This document shows, in pieces, positions 15,079 to 24,432 of a stretch of DNA of 27,377 bases. Source of the stretch: CG-Epi1 sp964634895 (GTDB taxonomy: Archaea > Thermoplasmatota > Poseidoniia > MGIII > CG-Epi1); contig CAZWJS010000020.1 in the NCBI GenBank assembly GCA_964634895.1, positions 1-27,377 of the forward strand. Reading direction: 5' to 3'. Positions within the stretch are counted from its first letter, which is position 1. Each line of letters begins with the position of its first letter. The notes beneath the pieces are model-generated. The model was not told the DNA's origin and made no database searches. It saw nothing but the letters and a program-made list of their open reading frames with translations. The position numbers and the translations under genes were made by a program.

Positions 15079-16125
15079 ATGATGGATCGTCTAGAGAATT
15101 TTGATAGTACTGACTTAATGGAATTTATAACTCCGCCCAAAATAAAAGTGATGGGAATTGGAGGCGCTGGCAATAATATTCTTAAAAGATTATACAAAAA
15201 AAGAATCAATGGAGTTGAAACTATTGCCTTAAACACAGATGCAATTCATCTAAATAATTGCCAAGCACACAAAAGAACGGTATTAGGCGCAAAAAGAACG
15301 ATGGGGCAAGGTGCAGGTGGCGATCCACATCTTGGAAGAATGTGTGCTGAGGGTGATGAAGATACTCTAAGAGGATTAGTTGACAATACTGATATGGTTT
15401 TCATAATTGCTGGGATGGGAGGAGGCACTGGAACAGGAAGTGCACCTATTATTGCCAAATATGCAAAAGAAACTGATGCCCTAGTTGTAGGTGTAGCTGT
15501 TTTACCATTCTTAGAAGAGGGAAAAAGAAGACGCAATACTGCTATAGAAGGCCTTACTGAATTGAAAAGAAATTGTAATTGTGTAATTGAATTGGATAAT
15601 GAAAAAATTAATGTACTCAAAAAAGGAGATTATCCAATGAAAAAAGCATTTGATGTTATGTCTGACTTAGTTGCTGAAACTGTACAATCCTTATCTGAAG
15701 TTATTACTGAACCTTCAACCATTAATGTTGACTTTGCAGATTTAAGAAAGATAATTGAGGCTGGAGGTAATGCTAAAGTTCTATATGGTGAATCTAGCAG
15801 CTCGGATCCTGGAAGCGTATTAGATGCAGTTTTAGGAAATCCATTACTGGGTTCACACTATCAAGGTGCTGAAGCTGTATTGCTACATGTAGCTTCTGGG
15901 AGTGAATTCTCTCTTAATAATTGCCATGAAGTTCTATCAGCTTTAAGATATGAGTTAGCAGAGGATGTAAATCTCATATGGGGTTTACGAACAAGTGAAG
16001 CAATGGGGGCTAATGTGAAAGTGGTGATGCTGGTCGCTGCAATACCCGATGATGAACTTGAAGTAGAAACTATTTCAGAAGAAAGGACAAGACCTCTAGG
16101 TAAGTCCATTCAGATGATCAACTGA
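15079..16125 (+). CDS. ftsZ: Cell division protein FtsZ
   Basis: FtsZ is the tubulin-like GTPase that forms the division ring. The nucleotide site has GIGGAGNN (26-33), NTDAIHLN (52-59) and the tubulin signature GGGTGTGSA (114-122). The T7 loop that triggers hydrolysis on the next subunit is intact (NVDFADLRKI, from 216). The protein is 348 residues, with only a short tail after the core and no bacterial-type C-terminal FtsA/ZipA-binding motif. ATG codons at 15079 and 15082 are both possible. The RHH gene just before it hints at an FtsZ2-type context, but I cannot assign FtsZ1 or FtsZ2 firmly. Confidence 0.95.
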   Translation: MMDRLENFDSTDLMEFITPPKIKVMGIGGAGNNILKRLYKKRINGVETIALNTDAIHLNNCQAHKRTVLGAKRTMGQGAGGDPHLGRMCAEGDEDTLRGLVDNTDMVFIIAGMGGGTGTGSAPIIAKYAKETDALVVGVAVLPFLEEGKRRRNTAIEGLTELKRNCNCVIELDNEKINVLKKGDYPMKKAFDVMSDLVAETVQSLSEVITEPSTINVDFADLRKIIEAGGNAKVLYGESSSSDPGSVLDAVLGNPLLGSHYQGAEAVLLHVASGSEFSLNNCHEVLSALRYELAEDVNLIWGLRTSEAMGANVKVVMLVAAIPDDELEVETISEERTRPLGKSIQMIN

Positions 16126-16146
16126 TTTTAATATTCACACACCTTC

Positions 16147-16181
16147 GCTGCAAGCTTTGCTGTGTCCACAAAGCTTGTAGC
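16147..16181 (+). terminator. 13-bp hairpin after ftsZ
   Basis: GCTGCAAGCTTTG (16147-16159) pairs with CAAAGCTTGTAGC (16169-16181) around a 9-base loop. The one non-Watson-Crick position is G-U in plus-strand RNA but C-A on the other strand, so the structure is better suited to the ftsZ transcript. A smaller TCAAC/GTTGA hairpin follows at about 16190-16202. No T-run follows. Confidence 0.5.
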
Positions 16182-16228
16182 ACCCCTATTCAACAAAGTT
16201 GACACTAAATCAAATCAACGCACACTGA

Positions 16229-16248
16229 GGAGAAGACTACACTTCTCC
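16229..16248. terminator. 7-bp hairpin near the end of the surface-protein gene
   Basis: GGAGAAG (16229-16235) and CTTCTCC (16242-16248) pair perfectly with a 6-base loop. It lies 25 bases beyond the minus-strand gene's stop and could mark the 3' end of either convergent transcript. Confidence 0.4.
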
Positions 16249-16272
16249 CCAATGCCATTTTCTAGAAGTTAC

Positions 16273-19200
16273 TTATTCTTCTTCTCTTTGCCTTAGTGCA
16301 ATTCCTATTGCAGCTAAAAGCCCACTTAGAGACATACTCAACATAGACATGCCAAATGATGGCACTGTGTTCACTTCTTTAACAGCAGTTACTGTTATTG
16401 GAACTCTATTGTTATTCTCATCAGATTCTGGAACTTGGAAAGTTGTATCTACTGACAAATAGAAAGTGTAAGAACCACTAACTTCTCCAGCAGGGCCCTT
16501 AGACATTCCTAAATCATTTGCAGTTGCCTTAAAGGAAACAAATCTCTTACCATCCCTTTCCTCTATGGTAGCTCCATATTTTTCATGTAAGAAATAGTCT
16601 TGGCCAGAAGCATCTTTCGCTGTAACAGTTTCATCAATTTTCCAAGTTGTTCCAGACCAATAAATTCCAACTTGGACACCCAATGGATTTCCTTCAAAAT
16701 CTTCAAGACCTACATTGAAAGTTCCAACACTTTCTGTTCCTGAGTTAACAACTTCAAACATAAATCTGAAGTAATTATCAACTTCACACTCAACTGAGGC
16801 TGTTGGATTGTTAGTACAACCACTCTGTTTGACCCAACCAGTTCCAGATTCTCCGTAACCAGTTGCGTGGCTTGTATATTGACTGTCTCCAATAGAAAGA
16901 TCGGGTTTAGCAATCTTCATTGTAGCTTGACCTTCTTGAGCACCAGCTGTGAATGTACCATCATAATCAGACCAAGAACGTGCGTCAGCTTGAATTGAGT
17001 AAGTACCTGGTGGAGCCCATGCAGCATAACCTACCTGCACTATAATGTCAGTTGAAGAAACTTCACCTGGCTTGACCAATGTAACACTCTGAGCACTAGG
17101 CTTTGCATAGTCCTCAGTAACTTCCCAGTTATCTTTGCTTGGATTATCAATAATCCAACCTGGTGCTGAATTAGTGACTTCTTTACCACTTGGGTATGTA
17201 ATAGTACCATTTTCACTAACATAAGCTGTTACACCTACTGAGCCATCTTCTGAATCTCTGCCATCCTCATCTTCACAGAATCCTGACTCTTTGTTGAATT
17301 CACCCCAGCAAACTGTTCCTGGCCCAATGGCAACAACTGTTTGCTGTGACCACTGCCCTGTATCTTCGTTCTTATTTGCTTGCTGAATAATTGAGTCTAC
17401 TCTAACTTCATTACCATCATCCAAGAAGGCTTTTGCTCCACTTGGTGCGTTTATTGCAAAGTCAACTACTACAGCATCAGAAGCTGCTCCGAAATTATAA
17501 GATTTGACAGTATATAACTTACTAACCATTGCTCCGGTTAATGAAGAAGGATCTGCATTATGAGTTTTTGGATTTATCTCTTTAACTGATACTGCATAAT
17601 CATGTAAACCAAAGACTGCTGGATAATAAGCTTTGAACATACCTCCCGAACAATCTGCACCAGAACAAGTAGTAGTAGCTTGAAGGCGTATTTTCATATC
17701 CTTACCAAGATTTTCTTCTTTCAAATTACCTGATTCATCACTTATTTCACCAACGGCACCTAAATCTGCGAAGAAGGTCTGAGATGTTGAATTATCAAAA
17801 CTACTGCTGCCAGACCAAGACGTAGGTGTATCACCTGTATAGTTCTTTCCTGGAATGGAATATAGAGTATATTGCTCATCTGCAGCTCTCCATTTAATTG
17901 GATACCAGTTTCCACCTGTTCCAACAGTGACTTCAGCCACAACTGAAGCTTCAGTCAAATGATATTCAGCTTCTACAATAAGGAAGGGTTTCTTATTCCA
18001 AACAGTGAATGAATCTGAAACCAAGGCTCCGTCATCAGTACCATCCCATTCATAAGAACCTATTGACCAACCATCACCTAGATTGTTTCCTTCATCAACT
18101 TTGCCATCTCCATCCAAATCTTTACAGCCTACTGTAGAAGGACAAGAACCGTGTCCCCATTCATTTCCAGACAGAAGCGCTGCACCGAGAACGATAGTTA
18201 ATTTCTTAACATTATTAGCTGGATTTTCATCCTTTTCATCAAGTTCATCGTTTCTCCAAGCTTCAACCTTAAGCTCATAGATGCCTGGTTCGAGACCTGC
18301 ACCCCACTTCCAAGCGTCTTTGATAGTATCTGAAACATCAGTCATATCATCTGAAGTTGGTGAAACCGTAAATTCATCTCCCTTTGAAAGAGCTACTGGT
18401 ATAGGGAACTGTACAGATGAACTGCTTTCAGGCCATACTATAATTCCTGTTTCAGTATTCTTAATACTAGCTCTAACTGTTACAAGATTTTGATCAATTA
18501 AACCAATACCTCTTACAGTTACAGAAAGATCATGAACATCACCTGCTGCTCCGAAACGTTCCGTAGTAACATCAACAATATCCAAATTATTTCTATATTC
18601 ATTACCAATAACCATGATATCATCTAAGAGTACTCCTTTACCTCCACCACTTGAAGTTACAACACGGAAATCAATCCAAGTTTGATATCCTTCAAAAGCA
18701 GTCAAATCAAGTTCCTCAACAATCCAAGTAGATTCCTCGGTACTCATGTAAGCACAACCACAATCACCGGTGTAAGTCTTAATTACAGTCCAAGTTCCTG
18801 AAGAAATTTTTACACTACTATCAAAATCTTTAGCTGCACGGACTTCTAATTTATCACCTGCACCAAGATTCCACTTGATAGCAAAAGATAATACTGGTTT
18901 GAAAGCCGCTCTCAAGTCGACATTCACATCTTTAGTGAACTTGGTACCTGAATCGTCACGATCATATTCATCTTGCGTAATCAAACTATCATCTCCGCCA
19001 GCTGCAGTCGTTGGACTATCTTTGTCATAATTAAGTTCTTTAGCATACTGCCAAACATACTGCTCTGAGTATGCATTTGCATTAATGTCTCGTTCTCTCC
19101 ACGTATTTTCTCCACTAGAACTTCTTTGAACTGTTGTGTAAGAATACTTTTCGCTACGCGTCGGATTTGAATCTCCTGCTGCAGGGTTATCTACGTCATC

Positions 19201-21864
19201 ACTGAAAAACGTGTCAAAAACACGGAATTCAGTAGTCAAAGAATTATTCCATGGGAAAAAGTCCTTACCTGCCGGTACTAAAACTTCTACAGTTACATAG
19301 TAAGTGTTAGGATTTGGACACCTGAACTGTGCAAACAAATCACGCTGATCCTCATTTCCTTCACCTGCTCTTATATCTCCATAGGTTGCATCACCTGCAA
19401 GAGTTGCAAGTGAAAAATCACTCTGATCAAGATTACCTGTATGATCAGTTCCCTGCAAGTCAACTATGGACATTTTAACTGGAAGATCAGTCCAGCCAGA
19501 TTCTCCGGCATTGACAACAGTTGCGTTAATTTCCCTCCAGAGACTGTTGCCTCCATTAGATTTAACTACGAACTTATCATCGGCAGTGACATCACCAATA
19601 GCAACATCACGAGTTATTCTTTCAGTACCACGGAATACAATTTGATCAATAAACCAACCCATGTAAGGTCTGCTTCCTTCTGTGTTTTGATCATTATCTG
19701 CATCCATTTGTACACGGAATAAGATTTTATCTGCATCATCAGTACCAAAATAGTCACTTCCTAGAACATATCCTTGATACTTAGCATTAGAGCCTCCCCA
19801 AAGATACCAAGAGCCTTCACCTGGACAGAAACCTGAATAATTAATCAAATTAGTCCATGATGAACCTTCATCTTTTGAAATTTGCATACGGAAATAATCT
19901 CCAGATTCCATACAACCTGAGAAAAGCATTCCAACTACAACTTCCTCCATAGCACTCAAATCAAGCGGTGGAGAAACAAAGAAATCGTCCTGATATGGCT
20001 CAGGAGTAAATTTTGGACAACCTGAATCAGACAAGGAACCATCACCCCATGTGCAAGTTCCATCTCCTCCTGTCTTGTACCATCCATTAGTATTGAAAGA
20101 TGCTAAAGATGACTTTCCTTCGTGGAAAACAACTCTTTGAGTCTTGTTCTCTGTGTCTCCATCTTCTACACAGTCATAAATTCCATTATCGTTTGTATCA
20201 TCTGTAACTGCCCAACCACATCCGTCACCATCTGTATCATAACTAGTTGCGCGATGGTAATTCACATGATCTAAACTATTAGCACCATTATCAGTAGTGT
20301 CTCCAAATGTAATTAATTTCTTCTCTTCTGGCACATCCTCTTGTGCTTCACCATTTTCAATCCATTTGCCGACACCTACATCAGCTTGTACGTAATTGTT
20401 AGCTGAACCCTGATCACCTGTGTGCTTCACTTCAATTTGAAGCCTATTCATACCTGCACTGGTAAAAATGACGTGTCTAGCTTTACTTTCATCAACCTTA
20501 TCAAAAATACGCTGCTGATAGTCATTAGTTTTGTTAAAAGTAAATACTATACTATCTCCATTTTGTATTGAATCTGAAACATGCATTGGATGTGTCTCAT
20601 CGTCTGCGAAAGCACGTGTATCAAAAGTGCTATCAAACAAAACTTGTCCAAATTCATTCTTTAATTTTAAGTGTACCGCTGTACTTCCCTGAGGCAACAA
20701 TCCATAATTTGTAACAGTTACTCTAATTTCTAAAGGAACGTTTGCTTCAACGGATCTCCAGTACTGTGCGTGATTAGGAATATCCACACCACCAATACCC
20801 ATATCCACATTCTGAACACTTTCTTTAGTTACTTCCATCCAAGACAAAATAGTTGCCATGAAATCAGCTCTATCGGTTCTCTTATCAAAAACTCCAATCT
20901 CATCAGCAAACATGAAAGCTTTGTGAGTTTGAGGGCCTACATATGAATCAACTGGGAACTGGATTGCATGGTATTCATGCCCGTGAGTAGCTCCTTTATG
21001 GGCATCCATCCAGAATGCACCTGTTGCTGATTCATCAAAAGGCTTGTTACCACAAGGCCTGTCCAAATAATGAACTCCTGCCGTATCTGTGGTATATTCT
21101 TTACCTTCAAAAATAGAATTATCTACTCCTTTCATTGGATTAGAGGTTCCACCAACTACGATATATGAAGAGTAGTAAGTGTCCGAGTGCATATAACCAT
21201 TTTGGAATTGGCCGACATTAGCATCAAACCAATCACTCATTTGTGTTAAGACAATCATGTTTCTGTTGTCCGTACACTTTGCATCAGCAGTTCCACAATC
21301 TCCGTCAAGATAATCCTCTAAAACTGTAGTTTCAGAGCTAGTCATAATATTAGTATTCCAACCTGAATACCATATGATTGCCTCATAGTCATCAAGGATT
21401 CCAAGACCATCAGCGCCACCTTGAATTTCCTTGTTAATACCTCCCCATCTTCCTGCACGGAAAACATCATAAGAATAACCACCATCATTCAAAGCAGTTG
21501 CAACATGAGATGCTTCAATCCATGGTCCAGACATCCAGTTTTCACCGTCGTCATCAACAACTAAGACCTTAGCATCACCTGGAGCTTGCTTCGCAGGCGA
21601 GAAAGAACCGTCAGCCATTTTAGTGACTACTGGAACTTCTTGACCTGGATAGATCGTGTTAAGTTCATTTATTACTTGAACCCCTTCATCAGATGGTTCT
21701 AATGCTTCACCGAGGGTAATACCTACGGGAATCTCTGTCTCTTGCTCATCATCGGAACCTGCCGATACTAGCAGTGAAAAACTGCTAAGTACGAACAAGG
21801 CTACGATGAGAATTGCGGTCATTTTTCCCATGAGGGAGCCTGACTCTGATACGTTTGCATTCAT
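16273..21864 (-). CDS. Very large secreted or cell-surface protein, multi-domain
   Basis: The 1863 residues begin with a signal peptide (hydrophobic 16-35, cleavage probably near VSAG). They end with a hydrophobic segment and RQREEE after VPSFGM, a C-terminal membrane anchor or sorting-like tail. Residues about 97-345 resemble the class I glutamine-amidotransferase-like domain common in archaeal surface proteins (AKVLVVDDDGENW, DDYEAIIWYSGW), without an obvious catalytic cysteine. The rest alternates CARDB-like adhesion sandwiches with jelly-roll-like segments (around 560-755 and 900-1090). DxDxDG calcium-type loops occur (DTDGDGCGW, DLDGDGKVDEG). Cysteine pairs and acidity suit an external, calcium-stabilised protein. 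GGTG before the ATG supports the start. It may be an S-layer or adhesion component; the function is not known. Confidence 0.85.
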   Translation of the reverse strand: MNANVSESGSLMGKMTAILIVALFVLSSFSLLVSAGSDDEQETEIPVGITLGEALEPSDEGVQVINELNTIYPGQEVPVVTKMADGSFSPAKQAPGDAKVLVVDDDGENWMSGPWIEASHVATALNDGGYSYDVFRAGRWGGINKEIQGGADGLGILDDYEAIIWYSGWNTNIMTSSETTVLEDYLDGDCGTADAKCTDNRNMIVLTQMSDWFDANVGQFQNGYMHSDTYYSSYIVVGGTSNPMKGVDNSIFEGKEYTTDTAGVHYLDRPCGNKPFDESATGAFWMDAHKGATHGHEYHAIQFPVDSYVGPQTHKAFMFADEIGVFDKRTDRADFMATILSWMEVTKESVQNVDMGIGGVDIPNHAQYWRSVEANVPLEIRVTVTNYGLLPQGSTAVHLKLKNEFGQVLFDSTFDTRAFADDETHPMHVSDSIQNGDSIVFTFNKTNDYQQRIFDKVDESKARHVIFTSAGMNRLQIEVKHTGDQGSANNYVQADVGVGKWIENGEAQEDVPEEKKLITFGDTTDNGANSLDHVNYHRATSYDTDGDGCGWAVTDDTNDNGIYDCVEDGDTENKTQRVVFHEGKSSLASFNTNGWYKTGGDGTCTWGDGSLSDSGCPKFTPEPYQDDFFVSPPLDLSAMEEVVVGMLFSGCMESGDYFRMQISKDEGSSWTNLINYSGFCPGEGSWYLWGGSNAKYQGYVLGSDYFGTDDADKILFRVQMDADNDQNTEGSRPYMGWFIDQIVFRGTERITRDVAIGDVTADDKFVVKSNGGNSLWREINATVVNAGESGWTDLPVKMSIVDLQGTDHTGNLDQSDFSLATLAGDATYGDIRAGEGNEDQRDLFAQFRCPNPNTYYVTVEVLVPAGKDFFPWNNSLTTEFRVFDTFFSDDVDNPAAGDSNPTRSEKYSYTTVQRSSSGENTWRERDINANAYSEQYVWQYAKELNYDKDSPTTAAGGDDSLITQDEYDRDDSGTKFTKDVNVDLRAAFKPVLSFAIKWNLGAGDKLEVRAAKDFDSSVKISSGTWTVIKTYTGDCGCAYMSTEESTWIVEELDLTAFEGYQTWIDFRVVTSSGGGKGVLLDDIMVIGNEYRNNLDIVDVTTERFGAAGDVHDLSVTVRGIGLIDQNLVTVRASIKNTETGIIVWPESSSSVQFPIPVALSKGDEFTVSPTSDDMTDVSDTIKDAWKWGAGLEPGIYELKVEAWRNDELDEKDENPANNVKKLTIVLGAALLSGNEWGHGSCPSTVGCKDLDGDGKVDEGNNLGDGWSIGSYEWDGTDDGALVSDSFTVWNKKPFLIVEAEYHLTEASVVAEVTVGTGGNWYPIKWRAADEQYTLYSIPGKNYTGDTPTSWSGSSSFDNSTSQTFFADLGAVGEISDESGNLKEENLGKDMKIRLQATTTCSGADCSGGMFKAYYPAVFGLHDYAVSVKEINPKTHNADPSSLTGAMVSKLYTVKSYNFGAASDAVVVDFAINAPSGAKAFLDDGNEVRVDSIIQQANKNEDTGQWSQQTVVAIGPGTVCWGEFNKESGFCEDEDGRDSEDGSVGVTAYVSENGTITYPSGKEVTNSAPGWIIDNPSKDNWEVTEDYAKPSAQSVTLVKPGEVSSTDIIVQVGYAAWAPPGTYSIQADARSWSDYDGTFTAGAQEGQATMKIAKPDLSIGDSQYTSHATGYGESGTGWVKQSGCTNNPTASVECEVDNYFRFMFEVVNSGTESVGTFNVGLEDFEGNPLGVQVGIYWSGTTWKIDETVTAKDASGQDYFLHEKYGATIEERDGKRFVSFKATANDLGMSKGPAGEVSGSYTFYLSVDTTFQVPESDENNNRVPITVTAVKEVNTVPSFGMSMLSMSLSGLLAAIGIALRQREEE

Positions 21865-21893
21865 TTTTGCACACCTTCGTGTTTTGTCCTATT

Positions 21894-21919
21894 ACCGTAC
21901 TATCAAGATAGTGAACGGT
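21894..21919 (-). promoter_or_regulatory. Hairpin in the 5' leader of the surface-protein gene
   Basis: ACCGT (21894-21898) pairs with ACGGT (21915-21919), and ACTAT with ATAGT inside them; only a two-base bulge interrupts. In the minus-strand RNA the loop would be CUUG, a stable tetraloop. A TATA-like CTTTATTAAG (minus, 21939-21948) would place the transcript start at about this hairpin, so it may cap and stabilise the 5' end. Confidence 0.4.
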
Positions 21920-22004
21920 CTACCATCACTGACAAGGTCTTAATAAAGTAAATGCCGCATTTTAACTAACTAATATAAAAACTTACTGGTTTGTATTTTG
22001 GACA

Positions 22005-22979
22005 TTAGAAATTTATCCGAGTTATATCAAAAACTTTCATTACACTAGATGGCGAATAAGGATGAACCTTACGGATTCTGTCACATTTGAAGTCTTTATC
22101 TAAACATTCAGAAATATCAAAATCTGCATCTTTAGAATCAATCATATACATATGAATCAATCCTCCAGAGTTAACTAATTTGCTAAGGATTGATAAATAA
22201 GATAGTGGATCTGTTGGATTATTCATTATTACTCTATCAAATGTCTTATTCCTAAAATTATATTCTTCTACCCTTGAACAATGGAAAACAAAATTTTCAC
22301 TAAGTATGCCGTTGTTGATAAAATTCTTATTGGCCCATGATTCTGAATCTGGATTAGCATCTATTGAAGTGACGAAAGCCCCTTTTTTTGCTAAAGTAAC
22401 TGAGAAAGGAGCTGCACCGGCAAATGCATCCAGAACAGCCTCTCCTTTGGAAACTAAATTTGATAACCTATATCGCTCCATTGCTAAACGTGGAGAAAAA
22501 TAAACTTTAGAAATATCTAAAGTGAAAGTTAGCCCATTCTCCTTATGACTTGCTACAAAATTACTATTGTCTGATATCATCTTTAGCTTTCGAACACGAA
22601 AATCGCCCTTTACACCTAAATCTAAAGCAACTTTGTCAATATTGGGATTACTACTTATCAAAGAATCCGATATGTTACTAAAAAAAGGTTCCAACTCCTC
22701 GGATAACTTAATTATAGCTATATTACCAAAGATATCAAAAGCCCGTGGAGCTATTGCTTTTATCTCTGAAGGCAACTTTTTTCGGTAGTCTCTAGAAATT
22801 TTAGTTGAGGGAGTGCCAGGCATATCCAAAATATTGCCATCGACTTCAAAATTAAGGGGCCAAAGAATAAAACCATCCTCTCTCAAAGGAATAAAATCTG
22901 TGTTGAGTGCCCCTACTTTTTCCAACAAAACTTTAGTCATTTGGGCTTCGGATTCTAAGACTTTAAGATGTTTAACCAA
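22005..22979 (-). CDS. trm5: tRNA (guanine37-N1)-methyltransferase, Trm5 family
   Basis: Trm5 methylates G37 next to the anticodon using S-adenosylmethionine, protecting the reading frame. The N-terminal substrate-recognition part is followed by KVYFSPRLAMERYRLSNLV and the Rossmann motif VLDAFAGAAPFSVTLAKKG, then SIDANPDSESWANKN and VIMNNPTDPL. The motif usually written NLP/NPP reads NNPTDP here. The listed start is TTG, overlapping the gcvH stop by eight bases. ATG 22940 (MTKVLLEKVGAL) is an equally good start and would give 311 residues. It is last in the gcvT-gcvH-trm5 unit, an unexpected partner for glycine cleavage genes. Confidence 0.85.
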   Translation of the reverse strand: MVKHLKVLESEAQMTKVLLEKVGALNTDFIPLREDGFILWPLNFEVDGNILDMPGTPSTKISRDYRKKLPSEIKAIAPRAFDIFGNIAIIKLSEELEPFFSNISDSLISSNPNIDKVALDLGVKGDFRVRKLKMISDNSNFVASHKENGLTFTLDISKVYFSPRLAMERYRLSNLVSKGEAVLDAFAGAAPFSVTLAKKGAFVTSIDANPDSESWANKNFINNGILSENFVFHCSRVEEYNFRNKTFDRVIMNNPTDPLSYLSILSKLVNSGGLIHMYMIDSKDADFDISECLDKDFKCDRIRKVHPYSPSSVMKVFDITRINF

Positions 22980-23349
22980 TAGAAGCTCTGTAAGACTTTG
23001 AATCTAGAAAATCACCGAGATCTCCTGAAGGTTTCATCAAAACCATCCAGCCTGATTGGTAAGGTGACTCATTAACTAATTCGGGCGATTCGTCCAATTT
23101 ATCATTTACATCAATGACTTTACCCGTAATAGGTGCATATATGTCACTAGCAGTCTTGACCGATTCAGCGACTGCCATTGTATCGCCCTCTGAAAATTCA
23201 TCACCGATTTGAGGTAATTCCACAAAAACTACATCCGACAAAGATTCTTGAGCATAATCGGTTATACCTATTCTAGCATTACCATCATCATCAATCAAAA
23301 CCCACTCATGATCCTTAGTAAATTTAAGATTGTCAGGTACTACACTCAT
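22972..23349 (-). CDS. gcvH: Glycine cleavage system H protein
   Basis: GcvH carries the aminomethyl group on lipoyl-lysine between the P, T and L proteins. The lipoylation site is in AVAESVKTASDIYAPITGKV, Lys65. KFTKDHEWV at the start and DVVFVELPQIGDEFSEGD are family features. The 125 residues are normal. Its ATG overlaps the gcvT stop as ATGA. Confidence 0.95.
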   Translation of the reverse strand: MSVVPDNLKFTKDHEWVLIDDDGNARIGITDYAQESLSDVVFVELPQIGDEFSEGDTMAVAESVKTASDIYAPITGKVIDVNDKLDESPELVNESPYQSGWMVLMKPSGDLGDFLDSKSYRASIG

Positions 23350-24383
23350 AGGAATGGCACTCGCACTACGCGCCCATTTAAGTGATTACCGCGTACGTCC
23401 ACTGTCACTTTTGAATCTAAAGGTAATTCAACATAGGCCAATCCAATACCTTTCCTTAAAATAGGAGACATTGAACCGCTAGTTAATTTAGAAACAAAAT
23501 CACCCTCAAAAAAAACTTTACACCCTGGTCTTAGTATTCCTCTATCATCTAACATTATACCGCTTAATTTAGGATAATTAGTACCTTTTTGCTCAACTAA
23601 CTTTTCTTTACCAATAAAATCATGATCCCAATCAATGACCCATGAATAACCAGTATCTAAGGTAGTCTCACTACCTGAAAAATCTTGACCTGAAAGCAGA
23701 AAACCTTTTTCTAAACGAAGCGTGTCTCGTGCACCTAGGCCTATTGGAGAAGCTCCCATTTCAACTAAAGATTCCCAAACATTTGCAGCCTTTTCAATAG
23801 GGCCAATGATTTCATACCCTTTCTCTCCAGTATAACCTGTTCCACTAATTATTAAATCTTCTAACTTAATTAACTGGAAAGCACCAATAGAAATATTGAA
23901 ATATTGCCCAAGAAGCCTAGACGAGTCTGGACCCTGAAGAGCTATACAAAAATAAAGATCAGATTTGTCTCTTATTTCTACACTTGGAAAATTAGCAGAT
24001 TGCAAAATAAGCCAATCAAAAACCTCCTTAATCTTTGATGCGTTTGGAACAAGCATGTACTCATTTTCAGAAAATGTATAAATTATAACATCATCAATTA
24101 TCAAACCTTTATTATTTAATATATGACAATATCTACAATCTCCCTCTTTTTGTCTTTTCATATCCCAAGTAGTTACATAAGAGAGGAAATCAATGGTTTC
24201 AGTTCCCCTCACAAAAATTTGGCCCATATGTGAAACATCAAAAACCCCAACTCTTTTCCTAACTATCTTATGTTCTGCCATTATACTAGTATATTGTATT
24301 GGCATTTCCCAACCCGCAAAATCAACCATCTTTGCCCCACATGCCAAATGCTGTGAAAACAATGGAGTTCTACGAATGCTCAT
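23346..24383 (-). CDS. gcvT: Glycine cleavage system T protein (aminomethyltransferase)
   Basis: GcvT moves the one-carbon unit from H protein to tetrahydrofolate and releases ammonia. Signatures include MVDFAGWEMPIQY, VGVFDVSHMGQI, DDVIIYTFSENEYMLVPNAS, ALQGPDS, SGTGYTGEKGYEI and GLGARDTLRLEKG. The 345 residues are slightly shorter than the bacterial enzyme but complete. gcvP is not in the window. The gene is divergent from eIF1A, with only about 50 bases between the start codons. Confidence 0.95.
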   Translation of the reverse strand: MSIRRTPLFSQHLACGAKMVDFAGWEMPIQYTSIMAEHKIVRKRVGVFDVSHMGQIFVRGTETIDFLSYVTTWDMKRQKEGDCRYCHILNNKGLIIDDVIIYTFSENEYMLVPNASKIKEVFDWLILQSANFPSVEIRDKSDLYFCIALQGPDSSRLLGQYFNISIGAFQLIKLEDLIISGTGYTGEKGYEIIGPIEKAANVWESLVEMGASPIGLGARDTLRLEKGFLLSGQDFSGSETTLDTGYSWVIDWDHDFIGKEKLVEQKGTNYPKLSGIMLDDRGILRPGCKVFFEGDFVSKLTSGSMSPILRKGIGLAYVELPLDSKVTVDVRGNHLNGRVVRVPFL

Positions 24384-24432
24384 TAAACTACATCTAGAAT
24401 GGTGTCAAAAAAAGCACTGGCGGCAATCTTAT

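Noticed and set aside
15246..15620. 124-residue minus-strand frame inside ftsZ
   Set aside because: It is antisense to the conserved GTP-binding region and has no independent coding signs.
16138..16147. CACACCTTCG shared with 21870-21879, flanking the surface-protein gene
   Set aside because: A 10-base match is expected by chance many times in a window of this size; the second copy is explained by the ribosome site of the gene.
24193..24432. Upstream extension of eIF1A by 80 residues
   Set aside because: The extension is antisense to the well-conserved start of gcvT and has no eIF1A similarity.
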